Source: DATESN01 sp035270785
GTDB taxonomy: Bacteria; Bacillota; Clostridia; Lachnospirales; Lachnospiraceae
NCBI GenBank assembly: GCA_035270785.1
Contig: DATESN010000072.1
Location: 1-64,000 of the forward strand
Direction of reading: 5' to 3'
Length of the DNA: 64,000 nucleotides
Positions 27,395-35,429 of this stretch are shown in pieces (position 1 is the first letter of the stretch; each line of letters starts with the position of its first letter). A model generated the notes under the pieces. That model had not been told where the DNA came from and ran no database searches. It saw only the letters and a list, made by a program, of their open reading frames with translations. Position numbers and translations under genes: made by a program.

Positions 27395-28738
27395 ATGAAA
27401 AATAAAGAATTTTATTTTAAAACAGCAAAGCTGGCTGTGCCAATTATGCTTCAGAACATGATTACAATTGGGGTTAATATGGCTGATAATATCATGGTAG
27501 GTTCCCTTGGAGAAAACGCCCTTTCAGGAGTTGCTTTAGCTAATCAGTTTGTGAGTATATATCAATGTAGCTGTATGGGAATTGGACAGGGAGCGTCGAT
27601 TATGACATCCAGATTTTGGGGGATGAAGAATACCAAATCCATAAAACAGATTATTACTATTATTACTAGGATTTGTCTTGTCATTGGAATCATATTTTCC
27701 GTTTTAACATATTTTTTCCCAGAGGCCATTATGAAAATATATATTAAGGATCCGGCTGTTGTTATGGAAGGAATTAGGTATTTGCGCATCCTTTCAGTGA
27801 GTTGTCTGATTATGGGACTATCCATTACATATTCGAATATATATAGAAGTATTGGAAATGCCAAATGGCCTTTAATCAGTTCTTCCTTTGCATTTGTGTT
27901 AAATTTAGGGTGTAATTATATATTTATATTTGGTAAGTTTGGTGCACCGGCTATGGGCGTTGAGGGAGCAGCACTGGGAACATTGATTGCTAGAATTTTT
28001 GAATTTTTCTTTATATGTGGATATCTGGTTTTCTTTGATCATAAAATCAAGTATCGTATTCAAAACTTGTTTATGAGTTGTGGTAATCTGACTAAGGAAT
28101 TTACTAAAATAAGTTTACCAGTCATTATTAGTGACACCTTATATGGATTCGGAAATAGTGCAGTTTCAATGGTAGTGGGAAGATTAGGCAGTCAGTTTGT
28201 ATCTGCAAATTCCATTACATTGGTAACGCAACAGCTTAGTACGGTATTCATACAAGGGGCAGCACAATCTAGCAGTGTTGTTGTTGGACATACACTTGGA
28301 GAAGGTAATATTGAAAGGGCAAAGAAAGAGGCAAATATATTTCTTAAAATGGGATTATGGATGGGAGTACTATCTAGTGTAATTATTATATTAATTTCAG
28401 GAACCATTATAGGTTTCTATAATATAACTCCAGAAACTGCTATGATAGCAAGACAATTGATGTATTCAATAGGAATCATTATGCTTTTCCGTGGAATGAA
28501 CAGTATTATGACGAAGGGTGTTTTACGTGGTGGTGGAGATACCAAATTCTTAATGGTGGCAGATATTCTATTTTTATGGGTGGCAAGCATACCATTGGGG
28601 TATATTGCAGGAGTGGTCTTACATTTACCAGCATTCTGGGTTTACTTCTTTTTGAAGATTGATGAAGTGATTAAATGTGTTTGGTGTATATGGCGTCTTA
28701 AAAGTGGAAAATGGATCAAAAAGATTTCAGCTCAATAA
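27395..28738 (+). CDS. MATE family multidrug/toxin efflux transporter
   Basis: A 447-residue membrane protein with twelve hydrophobic helices in two similar halves. The first helix region has the MATE-type AVPIMLQNMITIGVNMADNIMVGSLG, with its counterpart LPVIISDTLYGFGNSAVSMVVGRLG starting near residue 240. Such proteins export cationic drugs or metabolites using Na+ or H+ gradients. Substrate not predictable. It has its own leader after the preceding terminator and shares a terminator with the convergent response regulator gene. Confidence 0.9.
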   Translation: MKNKEFYFKTAKLAVPIMLQNMITIGVNMADNIMVGSLGENALSGVALANQFVSIYQCSCMGIGQGASIMTSRFWGMKNTKSIKQIITIITRICLVIGIIFSVLTYFFPEAIMKIYIKDPAVVMEGIRYLRILSVSCLIMGLSITYSNIYRSIGNAKWPLISSSFAFVLNLGCNYIFIFGKFGAPAMGVEGAALGTLIARIFEFFFICGYLVFFDHKIKYRIQNLFMSCGNLTKEFTKISLPVIISDTLYGFGNSAVSMVVGRLGSQFVSANSITLVTQQLSTVFIQGAAQSSSVVVGHTLGEGNIERAKKEANIFLKMGLWMGVLSSVIIILISGTIIGFYNITPETAMIARQLMYSIGIIMLFRGMNSIMTKGVLRGGGDTKFLMVADILFLWVASIPLGYIAGVVLHLPAFWVYFFLKIDEVIKCVWCIWRLKSGKWIKKISAQ

Positions 28739-28757
28739 TAATATAAGAATAACAAAA

Positions 28758-28801
28758 AAACAAATGCCAGAAATGAAAAGGAGAGTTTCTGGCATTTGTT
28801 T
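28758..28801. terminator. bidirectional terminator between the MATE and response-regulator genes
   Basis: A 16-bp perfect stem: AAACAAATGCCAGAAA (28758-28773) with its complement at 28786-28801, and a 12-base loop. An A-rich 5' flank and T-rich 3' flank mean it ends both convergent transcripts. It marks the left edge of the carbohydrate-ester locus. Confidence 0.9.
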
Positions 28802-30403
28802 TTAGTGGAGTTTCTTTTTTTCTAATAGATTGTTTCGATATTCAGTAGGAGTGACATTTTCAAACTTTTTAAACATCTGGGTGAAGTGTGAAAAATTACT
28901 ATATCCAAGGTCAAGAGCAACAATGCTGATTGGAATATTGTGATTACCCAGGAGATCTTTTGCAACATCAACTTTAACTTGCAGAATATAATTCTTTATA
29001 TTATTACCGACTTCCTTCTTGAAAAGTTTTGTAAAATATTCAGGACTTAAATGAACATAGTCTGCAACATCTTTTACGGTAATGTTTTGGGCAATATTAT
29101 TTGATATATATCTTTTTGCACGCTGAACATCATTTTGTTGGTAAGCTTCCCCTGTAAAGGAAGTGATAATGGGAACAATGAAAGTGATTGCATCCCTGAG
29201 TGCCTTGGTGTTTTTAAATCCATCCATATAATCATTATAGGAATATTCTTCCGTAAATAGTTCCATAACATCAATATCATGCTTATATGCATACATAAAG
29301 AAGAGCTGTGTCAGCTGTTGATGTAAATCGCAAAGAGTTTTTAAATTTGTTTTATTGACAGCTGAAATAAAATCGATATAAGAAAGAATACTATCTTGCA
29401 ATGGTACAAACTGATCTGAATTTAGCAGTCTTTCCCAATGGGAAAAGTTGTCTGCAATACTTAAATATTCTTCAGAAGGTTTACTTTGAAGGAGAAAATA
29501 TAGACCAGTTTTCTTATTGACGTTATTTTTTATATATTTATCTAGCTTATAAATTTCATTTCGGAGGTTAGAAAATACACCTTGAATACCAATATAACAT
29601 GAGATTTCAGGGCAAATATGACTAATGATATCTTGATAAAAGGAATCAAATATCATATTACTGGAATTAGTAAGAGAATCATCATTACAAAAAAGTAGGA
29701 TAACAAACTGTTTGTATGAATTGAGGGTCATTAAGCTGTACATAGGTGGGCTAATATGACAATTTTTCAAACTTGTTATAATCTGTCTTCGGATTGATAA
29801 ATCAAAAAAAGCAGGATCCGTAGAGGTAGCCATAGGGTAAATATCTAAAGTCATTAACAAAATGGAAGTTTCTTCTGTCAAAGGATAACCCATCTGATTT
29901 AATAAATTCATGGATTGCTGTTTATTTACTGGATTTTGCGAGTAGAGATTTAAAACAGTACGATCACTTAATTCAGGCTTATGAGTAGTGAAAAATACCC
30001 CATCTTGATAATACTGTTCCCGTTCCTTTTCCAGCTGAAGCTTGGCGATAGCTTTGGAAAGAGTCAGTTCTATTTCGGAGTATGGAGCTGGTTGGACAAT
30101 ATAATCAAAGCACCCACTTTTGATACTTTCTTTGGCATAGGCAAAATCTGCGTGGGAAGTTAAGAGGATACATATGGTATCTGGATAATTTTCTGCAACC
30201 CATTTAATAAGTTGCAGACCATTTTCTCCAGGCATTTCTATGTCTGATAATAAGATATCTACAGAATTGCTTGTAATGATATCTTTCGCTTCCTTGGTAC
30301 TAGTCGCAGTGATTACATTGTCAACCTCAAGTTCGGTAAAATGAATTCCACTTAACAATCCTTTTAATACAGTTAATTGATCATCAACAATTAATATAGT
30401 CAT
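28802..30403 (-). CDS. AraC-type response regulator (YesN-like)
   Basis: A 533-residue regulator. The N-terminal receiver domain begins MTILIVDDQ, with the phospho-acceptor Asp at about residue 54 (LLSDIEMPG). A long middle region follows, then a C-terminal AraC/XylS double helix-turn-helix (VKDVADYVHLSPEYFTKLFKKEVG; IVALDLGYSNFSHFTQMFKKF). Such regulators, paired with YesM-type kinases, usually activate sugar ABC importer and glycan-degradation genes, here probably the importer at 44-48 kb. I start at ATG 30403 behind GGAGG; it overlaps the kinase stop by ATGA. Confidence 0.9.
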   Translation of the reverse strand: MTILIVDDQLTVLKGLLSGIHFTELEVDNVITATSTKEAKDIITSNSVDILLSDIEMPGENGLQLIKWVAENYPDTICILLTSHADFAYAKESIKSGCFDYIVQPAPYSEIELTLSKAIAKLQLEKEREQYYQDGVFFTTHKPELSDRTVLNLYSQNPVNKQQSMNLLNQMGYPLTEETSILLMTLDIYPMATSTDPAFFDLSIRRQIITSLKNCHISPPMYSLMTLNSYKQFVILLFCNDDSLTNSSNMIFDSFYQDIISHICPEISCYIGIQGVFSNLRNEIYKLDKYIKNNVNKKTGLYFLLQSKPSEEYLSIADNFSHWERLLNSDQFVPLQDSILSYIDFISAVNKTNLKTLCDLHQQLTQLFFMYAYKHDIDVMELFTEEYSYNDYMDGFKNTKALRDAITFIVPIITSFTGEAYQQNDVQRAKRYISNNIAQNITVKDVADYVHLSPEYFTKLFKKEVGNNIKNYILQVKVDVAKDLLGNHNIPISIVALDLGYSNFSHFTQMFKKFENVTPTEYRNNLLEKKKLH

Positions 30404-32103
30404 ACATCCTCCATTGGCAAATATATTAGTGTGCAAGCGCCGCCTGTAGGTTCATTATAAAACACAAAATGAAATCCCGTTTTGTATATTAACTGGATCC
30501 TTTTCTTTAGATTTGTTATTCCTACATGATAGTCTTCGAATAAATCACTTTCTTCACAATTTAGTTTGTCAAGCATATGCTGTTCATATCCAACGCCATT
30601 ATCACTGAGTCGAATTTGTAAAACGTCATGTTCGTCTAAGATAGTCTTTTCTATGTGAATATTAAAGCATAATAATTTGTTTGTCTGAGCATTATACTTG
30701 ATAGAGTTTTCCAAAAAGGTCTGGATGAGCAGTGGTGGAACTTGAACATTCATCAAATCTTCTGAAATGTTTTGCATCAACAGAATTGGTTTTGAACGAT
30801 CCATCAATATAATATTATAATAATCATTGACCTCAGCTAATTCAGAATCTAAAGAAACAAGCTTAAGATTATCATGAAAAATATAGCGTAAGTGATTAGA
30901 GAAAGCCATGATCATACGTTGCATCTTTTCATATTCTTTTATTTCTAGCATGCTATAAAGACTTTTCAAGCAATTAATAAAAAAATGAGATTTAGTTTGC
31001 AACTGGAAATATTGCAGCATAGCATGGGATTTTGCGTTTTTTTCCAGATGGTTTTCTTCTTCTAACAAGACCTTTTGATGAACAAGATTGCTTAGTGCAT
31101 CGTTTATTTTCTGGAATTCTATAATGTTGCTTTTATTACTTGTTATAAAAAGGTCCATATCATTTTGTTCTAGTGATACTGCGGCGGAGCTAATCTGATT
31201 AATCGGATAACTCAAAACGTCTTTAAAAGAAAGAAACATTACGATGTATAAAATGCAGAATACACAAATCATTAGAAGGATAGCAAAAACGGATACCCGA
31301 ATATAAAACCATAGATATGTGATTGGCATAACGCAAGCAATGGAAATATCGGTGTTCTTAATAGGAGCTGTATATAAAAAGTTTGGTTTAAAAATAGAAT
31401 TATTGTTGATTAATGAGTTGTAAGTCACTTTATATTTCTGCATTTCTTCTAGGTTAGATAAAATCCTTTGTTGATCAAAAAAGCAGATTTGCATTTGAAT
31501 ATCTTCATCAGAATCATAGTTCTGAAGGGAGAAAAAGTTCAAATCTATGAAATAGCAAATGTATAAGCCATTGTACTGGCATGTGTTTAGTAATACAGAA
31601 AAATATTCATTGGAGTAAGTTTGCCATACTCCAATAGAACTCATATCCGAAGCTAGTAAATAAGTTTTTAGTTCTTCTTTGAAATCATAACATCGTTTGG
31701 CATATTGAGAAGGAAAAAGGGAACCATATTGGTACATGGAAATATTATCTTTCGAATCAAAAATAAGGATTGCACTATAGGGTGATACTTCACTTTTAAT
31801 TACATTGCGTAAGTTATATTCATAAATTATCTTTTGGGAATCATCATAAAAGCCAGTGCTTAAAAGCTGGAAAGTCTTATCATTATAACATAAATTTAGA
31901 TTAAAATTAGAGATTTCAGACATTTCAGATTGAAGAGTATGGATATAAATATTACTAGAAAGTCGATTGCTATTTTCAATCTGCCTCAAACCTGTCCAAT
32001 AAGAAAAAATCCCAAAAAGGATGAGACTAAAAAGAGAAGTAATTAATAATATAAGTAAATTCTTGTTAAAAACCTTTTGAATAGAATAATTCTTTTCTTT
32101 CAT
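30400..32103 (-). CDS. sensor histidine kinase (YesM-like)
   Basis: A 567-residue membrane kinase. A first helix at ~residues 15-35, an extracellular sensor region of ~230 residues, a second helix at ~270-290, then a HAMP-like linker and a His_kinase/HATPase_c module. The phospho-acceptor histidine is in QLQTKSHFFINCL, the family's usual PHFLFN position. The ATP site has LENSIKYN and SDNGVGY. The start at ATG 32103 follows AGAGGTG; a longer frame to 32211 would run through the promoter region. The gene is divergent from the esterase operon and coupled to the response regulator. Confidence 0.88.
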   Translation of the reverse strand: MKEKNYSIQKVFNKNLLILLITSLFSLILFGIFSYWTGLRQIENSNRLSSNIYIHTLQSEMSEISNFNLNLCYNDKTFQLLSTGFYDDSQKIIYEYNLRNVIKSEVSPYSAILIFDSKDNISMYQYGSLFPSQYAKRCYDFKEELKTYLLASDMSSIGVWQTYSNEYFSVLLNTCQYNGLYICYFIDLNFFSLQNYDSDEDIQMQICFFDQQRILSNLEEMQKYKVTYNSLINNNSIFKPNFLYTAPIKNTDISIACVMPITYLWFYIRVSVFAILLMICVFCILYIVMFLSFKDVLSYPINQISSAAVSLEQNDMDLFITSNKSNIIEFQKINDALSNLVHQKVLLEEENHLEKNAKSHAMLQYFQLQTKSHFFINCLKSLYSMLEIKEYEKMQRMIMAFSNHLRYIFHDNLKLVSLDSELAEVNDYYNIILMDRSKPILLMQNISEDLMNVQVPPLLIQTFLENSIKYNAQTNKLLCFNIHIEKTILDEHDVLQIRLSDNGVGYEQHMLDKLNCEESDLFEDYHVGITNLKKRIQLIYKTGFHFVFYNEPTGGACTLIYLPMEDV

Positions 32104-32115
32104 AGGACACCTCTG

Positions 32116-32125
32116 TAAACGTTTA
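32116..32125. promoter_or_regulatory. candidate LacI-family operator in the kinase leader
   Basis: TAAACGTTTA is a perfect 10-bp palindrome with the central CpG typical of LacI-family operators. It overlaps the area just upstream of the kinase ribosome site. A near copy lies 118 bases away at 32234-32248 on the other side of the divergent promoters. It also partly matches a catabolite (cre) site. Confidence 0.5.
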
Positions 32126-32182
32126 ATATTTGTAAATATTATATTGGTAAATATAACTAAAATAAATATTAATATACTTCCA

Positions 32183-32211
32183 ATTCTATATGTATTGACG
32201 ATATAAGTCAA
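32183..32211 (-). promoter_or_regulatory. promoter of the kinase/response-regulator operon
   Basis: On the minus strand TTGACT (32211-32206), 17 bases, TAGAAT (32188-32183). It overlaps the divergent plus-strand promoter, so the two units probably compete for polymerase. Confidence 0.62.
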
Positions 32212-32222
32212 TTAAATATTAT
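32195..32222 (+). promoter_or_regulatory. promoter of the first esterase operon
   Basis: TTGACG (32195-32200), 16 bases, TATTAT (32217-32222). The expected start, near 32229, lies at the left edge of the AAACGTTT operator, an arrangement typical of repression. Confidence 0.62.
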
Positions 32223-32233
32223 GAATACACAAA

Positions 32234-32248
32234 TGTAAACGTTTGACA
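32234..32248. promoter_or_regulatory. candidate LacI-family operator at the esterase operon start
   Basis: TGTAAACGTTTGACA holds the palindromic core AAACGTTT (32237-32244). It overlaps the predicted transcription start of the esterase operon. The LacI regulator at 40.9 kb is the obvious candidate; a CcpA-like protein is the alternative, since the left half and centre fit a cre site. Confidence 0.55.
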
Positions 32249-32299
32249 TTTCATAAAAACAATGATATATTTAAAAAAAAGAGAAAGGGTGGTAAAAGT

Positions 32300-33067
32300 A
32301 TGGCTTTTATAGAAATGAATGCGCTATCCACAGTATTGTGTGGTTCCTTTAGTGCAAAGGTTTTTTTACCAGAAATGGATAAGTTACAGTTGGATGAGGA
32401 AGGACATAATAAGAAATACCCAGTGTTATGGCTTTTGCATAATGAAGGTGGAACGGCCCTAGATTGGCTGACAACACCTGCAGAAAAATGTGCGGTGGAG
32501 AATGGAATATTTATTATTGCACCTGATGCCCAACATTCCATGGGTAGTAATATGGAGTATGGCCCAAAATATGAGGAATTTTTATCGAAAGAATTTCCGG
32601 AGATTTGCAGGAACAACCTTCCAATATCAGAAAAACCAGAGAAAAATTGGATTGGAGGGGTTGGAACAGGAGCTTATGGGGCTGTAAAAGCAGCTATAAA
32701 ATATCCTCATGTATTTTCTGCATGCGTTGCCATGGATGGAATCTTTGATATGGATAAAATATGTAAAAAAGCCATAAAAGATGAAAATACAGGAATTTAT
32801 CATGATATAGAATCATTAAAAGCAGTCTTTGGAGATATTTGGAATATAAGTGGAAGTGATAATGATGTTTATGAACTGGCAAATAAATGCAAGGATGGTA
32901 GGTTTTATATGACAGGTTCCAAAAACTCTGAATATAGAAAAGAGGCCATTGACCTTTCTATCATACTAAAGGAAAAGGCGATTTATATAGAAACGGAAGA
33001 AGATTCAATGGATTTTACTTGTATATCAACAATGAAAAAAGCGGTAGCATGGTTATGCGAAAAATAG
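32300..33067 (+). CDS. CE1/esterase-D-like protein lacking the catalytic serine (pseudoenzyme)
   Basis: A 255-residue cytoplasmic alpha/beta-hydrolase-fold protein of the esterase-D/CE1 type (KYPVLWLLHNEGG). At the nucleophile elbow its active sister next door reads GFSMGGYG, while this protein reads GVGTGAYG: glycine replaces serine at about residue 122. Near the C-terminus the sister's GGHNW histidine is also replaced (ETEEDSMDF). Hydrolysis is therefore unlikely; a binding, partner or regulatory role is possible. Start at ATG 32300 behind AAAGGGTGG. It is the first gene of the operon, 12 bases before the active paralogue. Confidence 0.82.
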   Translation: MAFIEMNALSTVLCGSFSAKVFLPEMDKLQLDEEGHNKKYPVLWLLHNEGGTALDWLTTPAEKCAVENGIFIIAPDAQHSMGSNMEYGPKYEEFLSKEFPEICRNNLPISEKPEKNWIGGVGTGAYGAVKAAIKYPHVFSACVAMDGIFDMDKICKKAIKDENTGIYHDIESLKAVFGDIWNISGSDNDVYELANKCKDGRFYMTGSKNSEYRKEAIDLSIILKEKAIYIETEEDSMDFTCISTMKKAVAWLCEK

Positions 33068-33079
33068 GAGGGAAACGCA

Positions 33080-33889
33080 ATGGCAAATTTTAGATTATAT
33101 TATTTTTCCGAAGCGCTTCGGATGAAAGTGGGTGTCAATGTCATCATTCCAGAGAATACATGGGGACATTCTCTCGCAGATCGGCCCAAGGGGTATGAAT
33201 ATCCAGTTCTGTGGTTACAGTCCGGAGGAGGATTTGATTATACTGACTGGCAGAGATATACAGCACTAGAACTTTATGCTGCGCAAGCTGGTGTTGCAGT
33301 GGTTTGTAGTGGAACATATGCATCTGGCTATATGGATACAAAGCATGGTAATTTCAAATATTTTACACAGTTATCCATTGAAACACCCCAGGTGGTACGA
33401 CACTTGTTCCCATTATCCCAGGATCCGGCCCAAAACTATATTGCAGGCTTTTCAATGGGTGGATATGGAACATTAAAATGGATGCTTCGTGATCCTGAGA
33501 AGTTTGCAGCATTTGGCTTATTTTCTGGAATAAAGAATGTACCGGATATGATCCCAGAATTTGAAGATAATACGGATAGCTTTTATATGTTTGCTGCAGG
33601 TTATGGTGACAGAGCCAATGTTGTGAATACAGAAGATGATGTGTGCTACATGATAAAGAAACAGAAAGCAGCCGGGAAAAGGTTTCCAAGAGGGTACATG
33701 GCAACAGGTCAGGAAGATACCCATTATGAAGACAATGTGAAATTTATGGATATTTATGAATCCATGGGAGTAGAGTTTGATCGAATCATCGACCATGGTG
33801 GCCATAACTGGGAATATTGTAATAAACATGTTAAGAAGTTTCTGGATTGGTTGAATATTCAAGGAACATTCCAAAGAGAAGTAGAATAG
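33080..33889 (+). CDS. CE1/esterase-D-like carbohydrate esterase
   Basis: A 269-residue alpha/beta hydrolase with nucleophile elbow GFSMGGYG (Ser ~125), probable acid Asp ~213 (GQEDTHY) and His ~242 (HGGHNWEY). It resembles acetyl- and feruloyl-esterases of the esterase-D/CE1 group. There is no signal peptide, so it acts in the cytoplasm on imported esters. The ribosome site AGGAGGG is strong. Only 7 bases separate it from the next esterase gene. The acyl group removed cannot be read from sequence. Confidence 0.86.
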   Translation: MANFRLYYFSEALRMKVGVNVIIPENTWGHSLADRPKGYEYPVLWLQSGGGFDYTDWQRYTALELYAAQAGVAVVCSGTYASGYMDTKHGNFKYFTQLSIETPQVVRHLFPLSQDPAQNYIAGFSMGGYGTLKWMLRDPEKFAAFGLFSGIKNVPDMIPEFEDNTDSFYMFAAGYGDRANVVNTEDDVCYMIKKQKAAGKRFPRGYMATGQEDTHYEDNVKFMDIYESMGVEFDRIIDHGGHNWEYCNKHVKKFLDWLNIQGTFQREVE

Positions 33890-33896
33890 GGGGATT

Positions 33897-35417
33897 GTGG
33901 TGGGAAAAATGTTTTTAAGGCCTGGAACACCAGATGATGATAACAGAGAGTATCTACCAGAAAAAATTAAAGATACGGATATTGTAGTGAATGAAAATGG
34001 AAATAACTCTCAGCCGTATCCAGAGAGACTGAAAGAGTATCATGGAATCATTGCAGATGAAATAGAGGATGAATGGTATGAATATGTACCAGAAAGCTAT
34101 GATCCATCTAAAAAGACATCCCTTGTAGTATCTATGCATGGTGGGCTTATGACAGGATGGGGACAGGCTATTTATACATCATGGACAATGGTGGCTGAAA
34201 GAGATGGGTTTATTCTTGTATTTCCAAACGCAAGTTCTAATAGAATATGGCAGGTACAATGGGGAAAATGGGAAGCAGATCCAGATCAACCGGGACCTGA
34301 TACAAATACGGAGGTGCCAGATGGAATTAAGATATCTCCAGAGGATGTAAATGAAAATCACGATGCTAGATTTGCCCTTGGACTTATTGAACGAATGAAG
34401 AAAAAATACAATATAGATGAAGGTAGAATCTTCATGCAGGGAATGTCCATGGGTGATATGATGACATCCTTATTTGCAAGAAACTTTGGTGAAATATTAG
34501 CAGGAGCAGCAGGGTCAGGCTGCGCATCCTTTCTTTCTCTTCTTTATGACAAAGACGAGAAAATAAAGAATAAATCTGGACATCTGGCAATCTGGCAATC
34601 CAGACCGGAACTAAATGATATTCCACCTGAAAAAGAAGAATCTCAAAAGGTAAACAAATATAATAGGCTTTATTGGATGAAGATTAACGAAAGTAATCCT
34701 ATCCCAGAAATCAGTATTAAGGGAGAAGATAATCTTGCTTTTTACAAAGGGAAAAAAGCGGATTTAGTATATCTGGATATTAAGAATAGGGATCATGGAC
34801 AAACGTTAAATGATGCGGCACTTGTCTGGGATTATTTGTTCTCAGGAGTTAGGCGAGAAGTAAATGGTAACATTGTAAACACTGGTTCTGTGAAAAATAG
34901 AAAGGGAGACGAATTTGCCATTGCTTTAACATCTGGGAAAAAGTTTGCCTGGCTAAATAATAGCATCGTGGAAATGTCTGGAGAAGCTATTAAATGGGAG
35001 AAACTAAAATATCATGGATTAGATGGAGGACAAAAGATAAGAGGAACTTATATCTGTGTGCCTTTGTCTTTTTTAGCAAATGCATTTGAAATGAACTGTG
35101 AATATGCAGAGGATACGCTCACAGCGGTCCTTACATTAAAGGGAGGTCGAACACTACAGTTTGCAAGAGGTAGTATTGGCTGCGTAGTAGACAGGGAACT
35201 TGTTGGGATGTACTGTGAAGCGTTACATAGAAAAAAAGAACTTTATGTATCCGCTGAATGGTTCTGCAAATATGTGTTTAATCTGCATGTATCTGAATGT
35301 GATGGAGTCATCTATATAACAGATCATTTTAGTGAACTTTCGATTAATATGGCAGATCTAATTAAGGATTTGTTAAGTGGAACACCGGTACCTACAAATT
35401 TTAAAAAGATGCTATAG
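33897..35417 (+). CDS. esterase with C-terminal copper-amine-oxidase-N domain (paralogue 1)
   Basis: A 506-residue protein. Residues ~10-50 hold a conserved block (RPGTPDDDNREYLPE; VVNENGNNS) shared by four paralogues here. Residues ~55-325 are an alpha/beta hydrolase of the PHB-depolymerase/feruloyl-esterase type: SMHGGLMTGWG, elbow GMSMG (Ser ~184) and His ~300 in NRDHGQ. Residues ~345-490 resemble the copper-amine-oxidase N-terminal 'stalk' domain, with two CVPLSFLA / YVSAEWF-type strands. No signal peptide. The GTG at 33897 gives the same N-terminal length as the paralogues; GTG 33900 has better ribosome-site spacing. Confidence 0.83.
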   Translation: MVGKMFLRPGTPDDDNREYLPEKIKDTDIVVNENGNNSQPYPERLKEYHGIIADEIEDEWYEYVPESYDPSKKTSLVVSMHGGLMTGWGQAIYTSWTMVAERDGFILVFPNASSNRIWQVQWGKWEADPDQPGPDTNTEVPDGIKISPEDVNENHDARFALGLIERMKKKYNIDEGRIFMQGMSMGDMMTSLFARNFGEILAGAAGSGCASFLSLLYDKDEKIKNKSGHLAIWQSRPELNDIPPEKEESQKVNKYNRLYWMKINESNPIPEISIKGEDNLAFYKGKKADLVYLDIKNRDHGQTLNDAALVWDYLFSGVRREVNGNIVNTGSVKNRKGDEFAIALTSGKKFAWLNNSIVEMSGEAIKWEKLKYHGLDGGQKIRGTYICVPLSFLANAFEMNCEYAEDTLTAVLTLKGGRTLQFARGSIGCVVDRELVGMYCEALHRKKELYVSAEWFCKYVFNLHVSECDGVIYITDHFSELSINMADLIKDLLSGTPVPTNFKKML

Positions 35418-35429
35418 ATAGGAGAAAAA

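Noticed and set aside
32650..32700. Threonine of GVGTG as an alternative nucleophile
   Set aside because: The Thr aligns with the variable position after the nucleophile, not the elbow residue, and the partner histidine is also missing.
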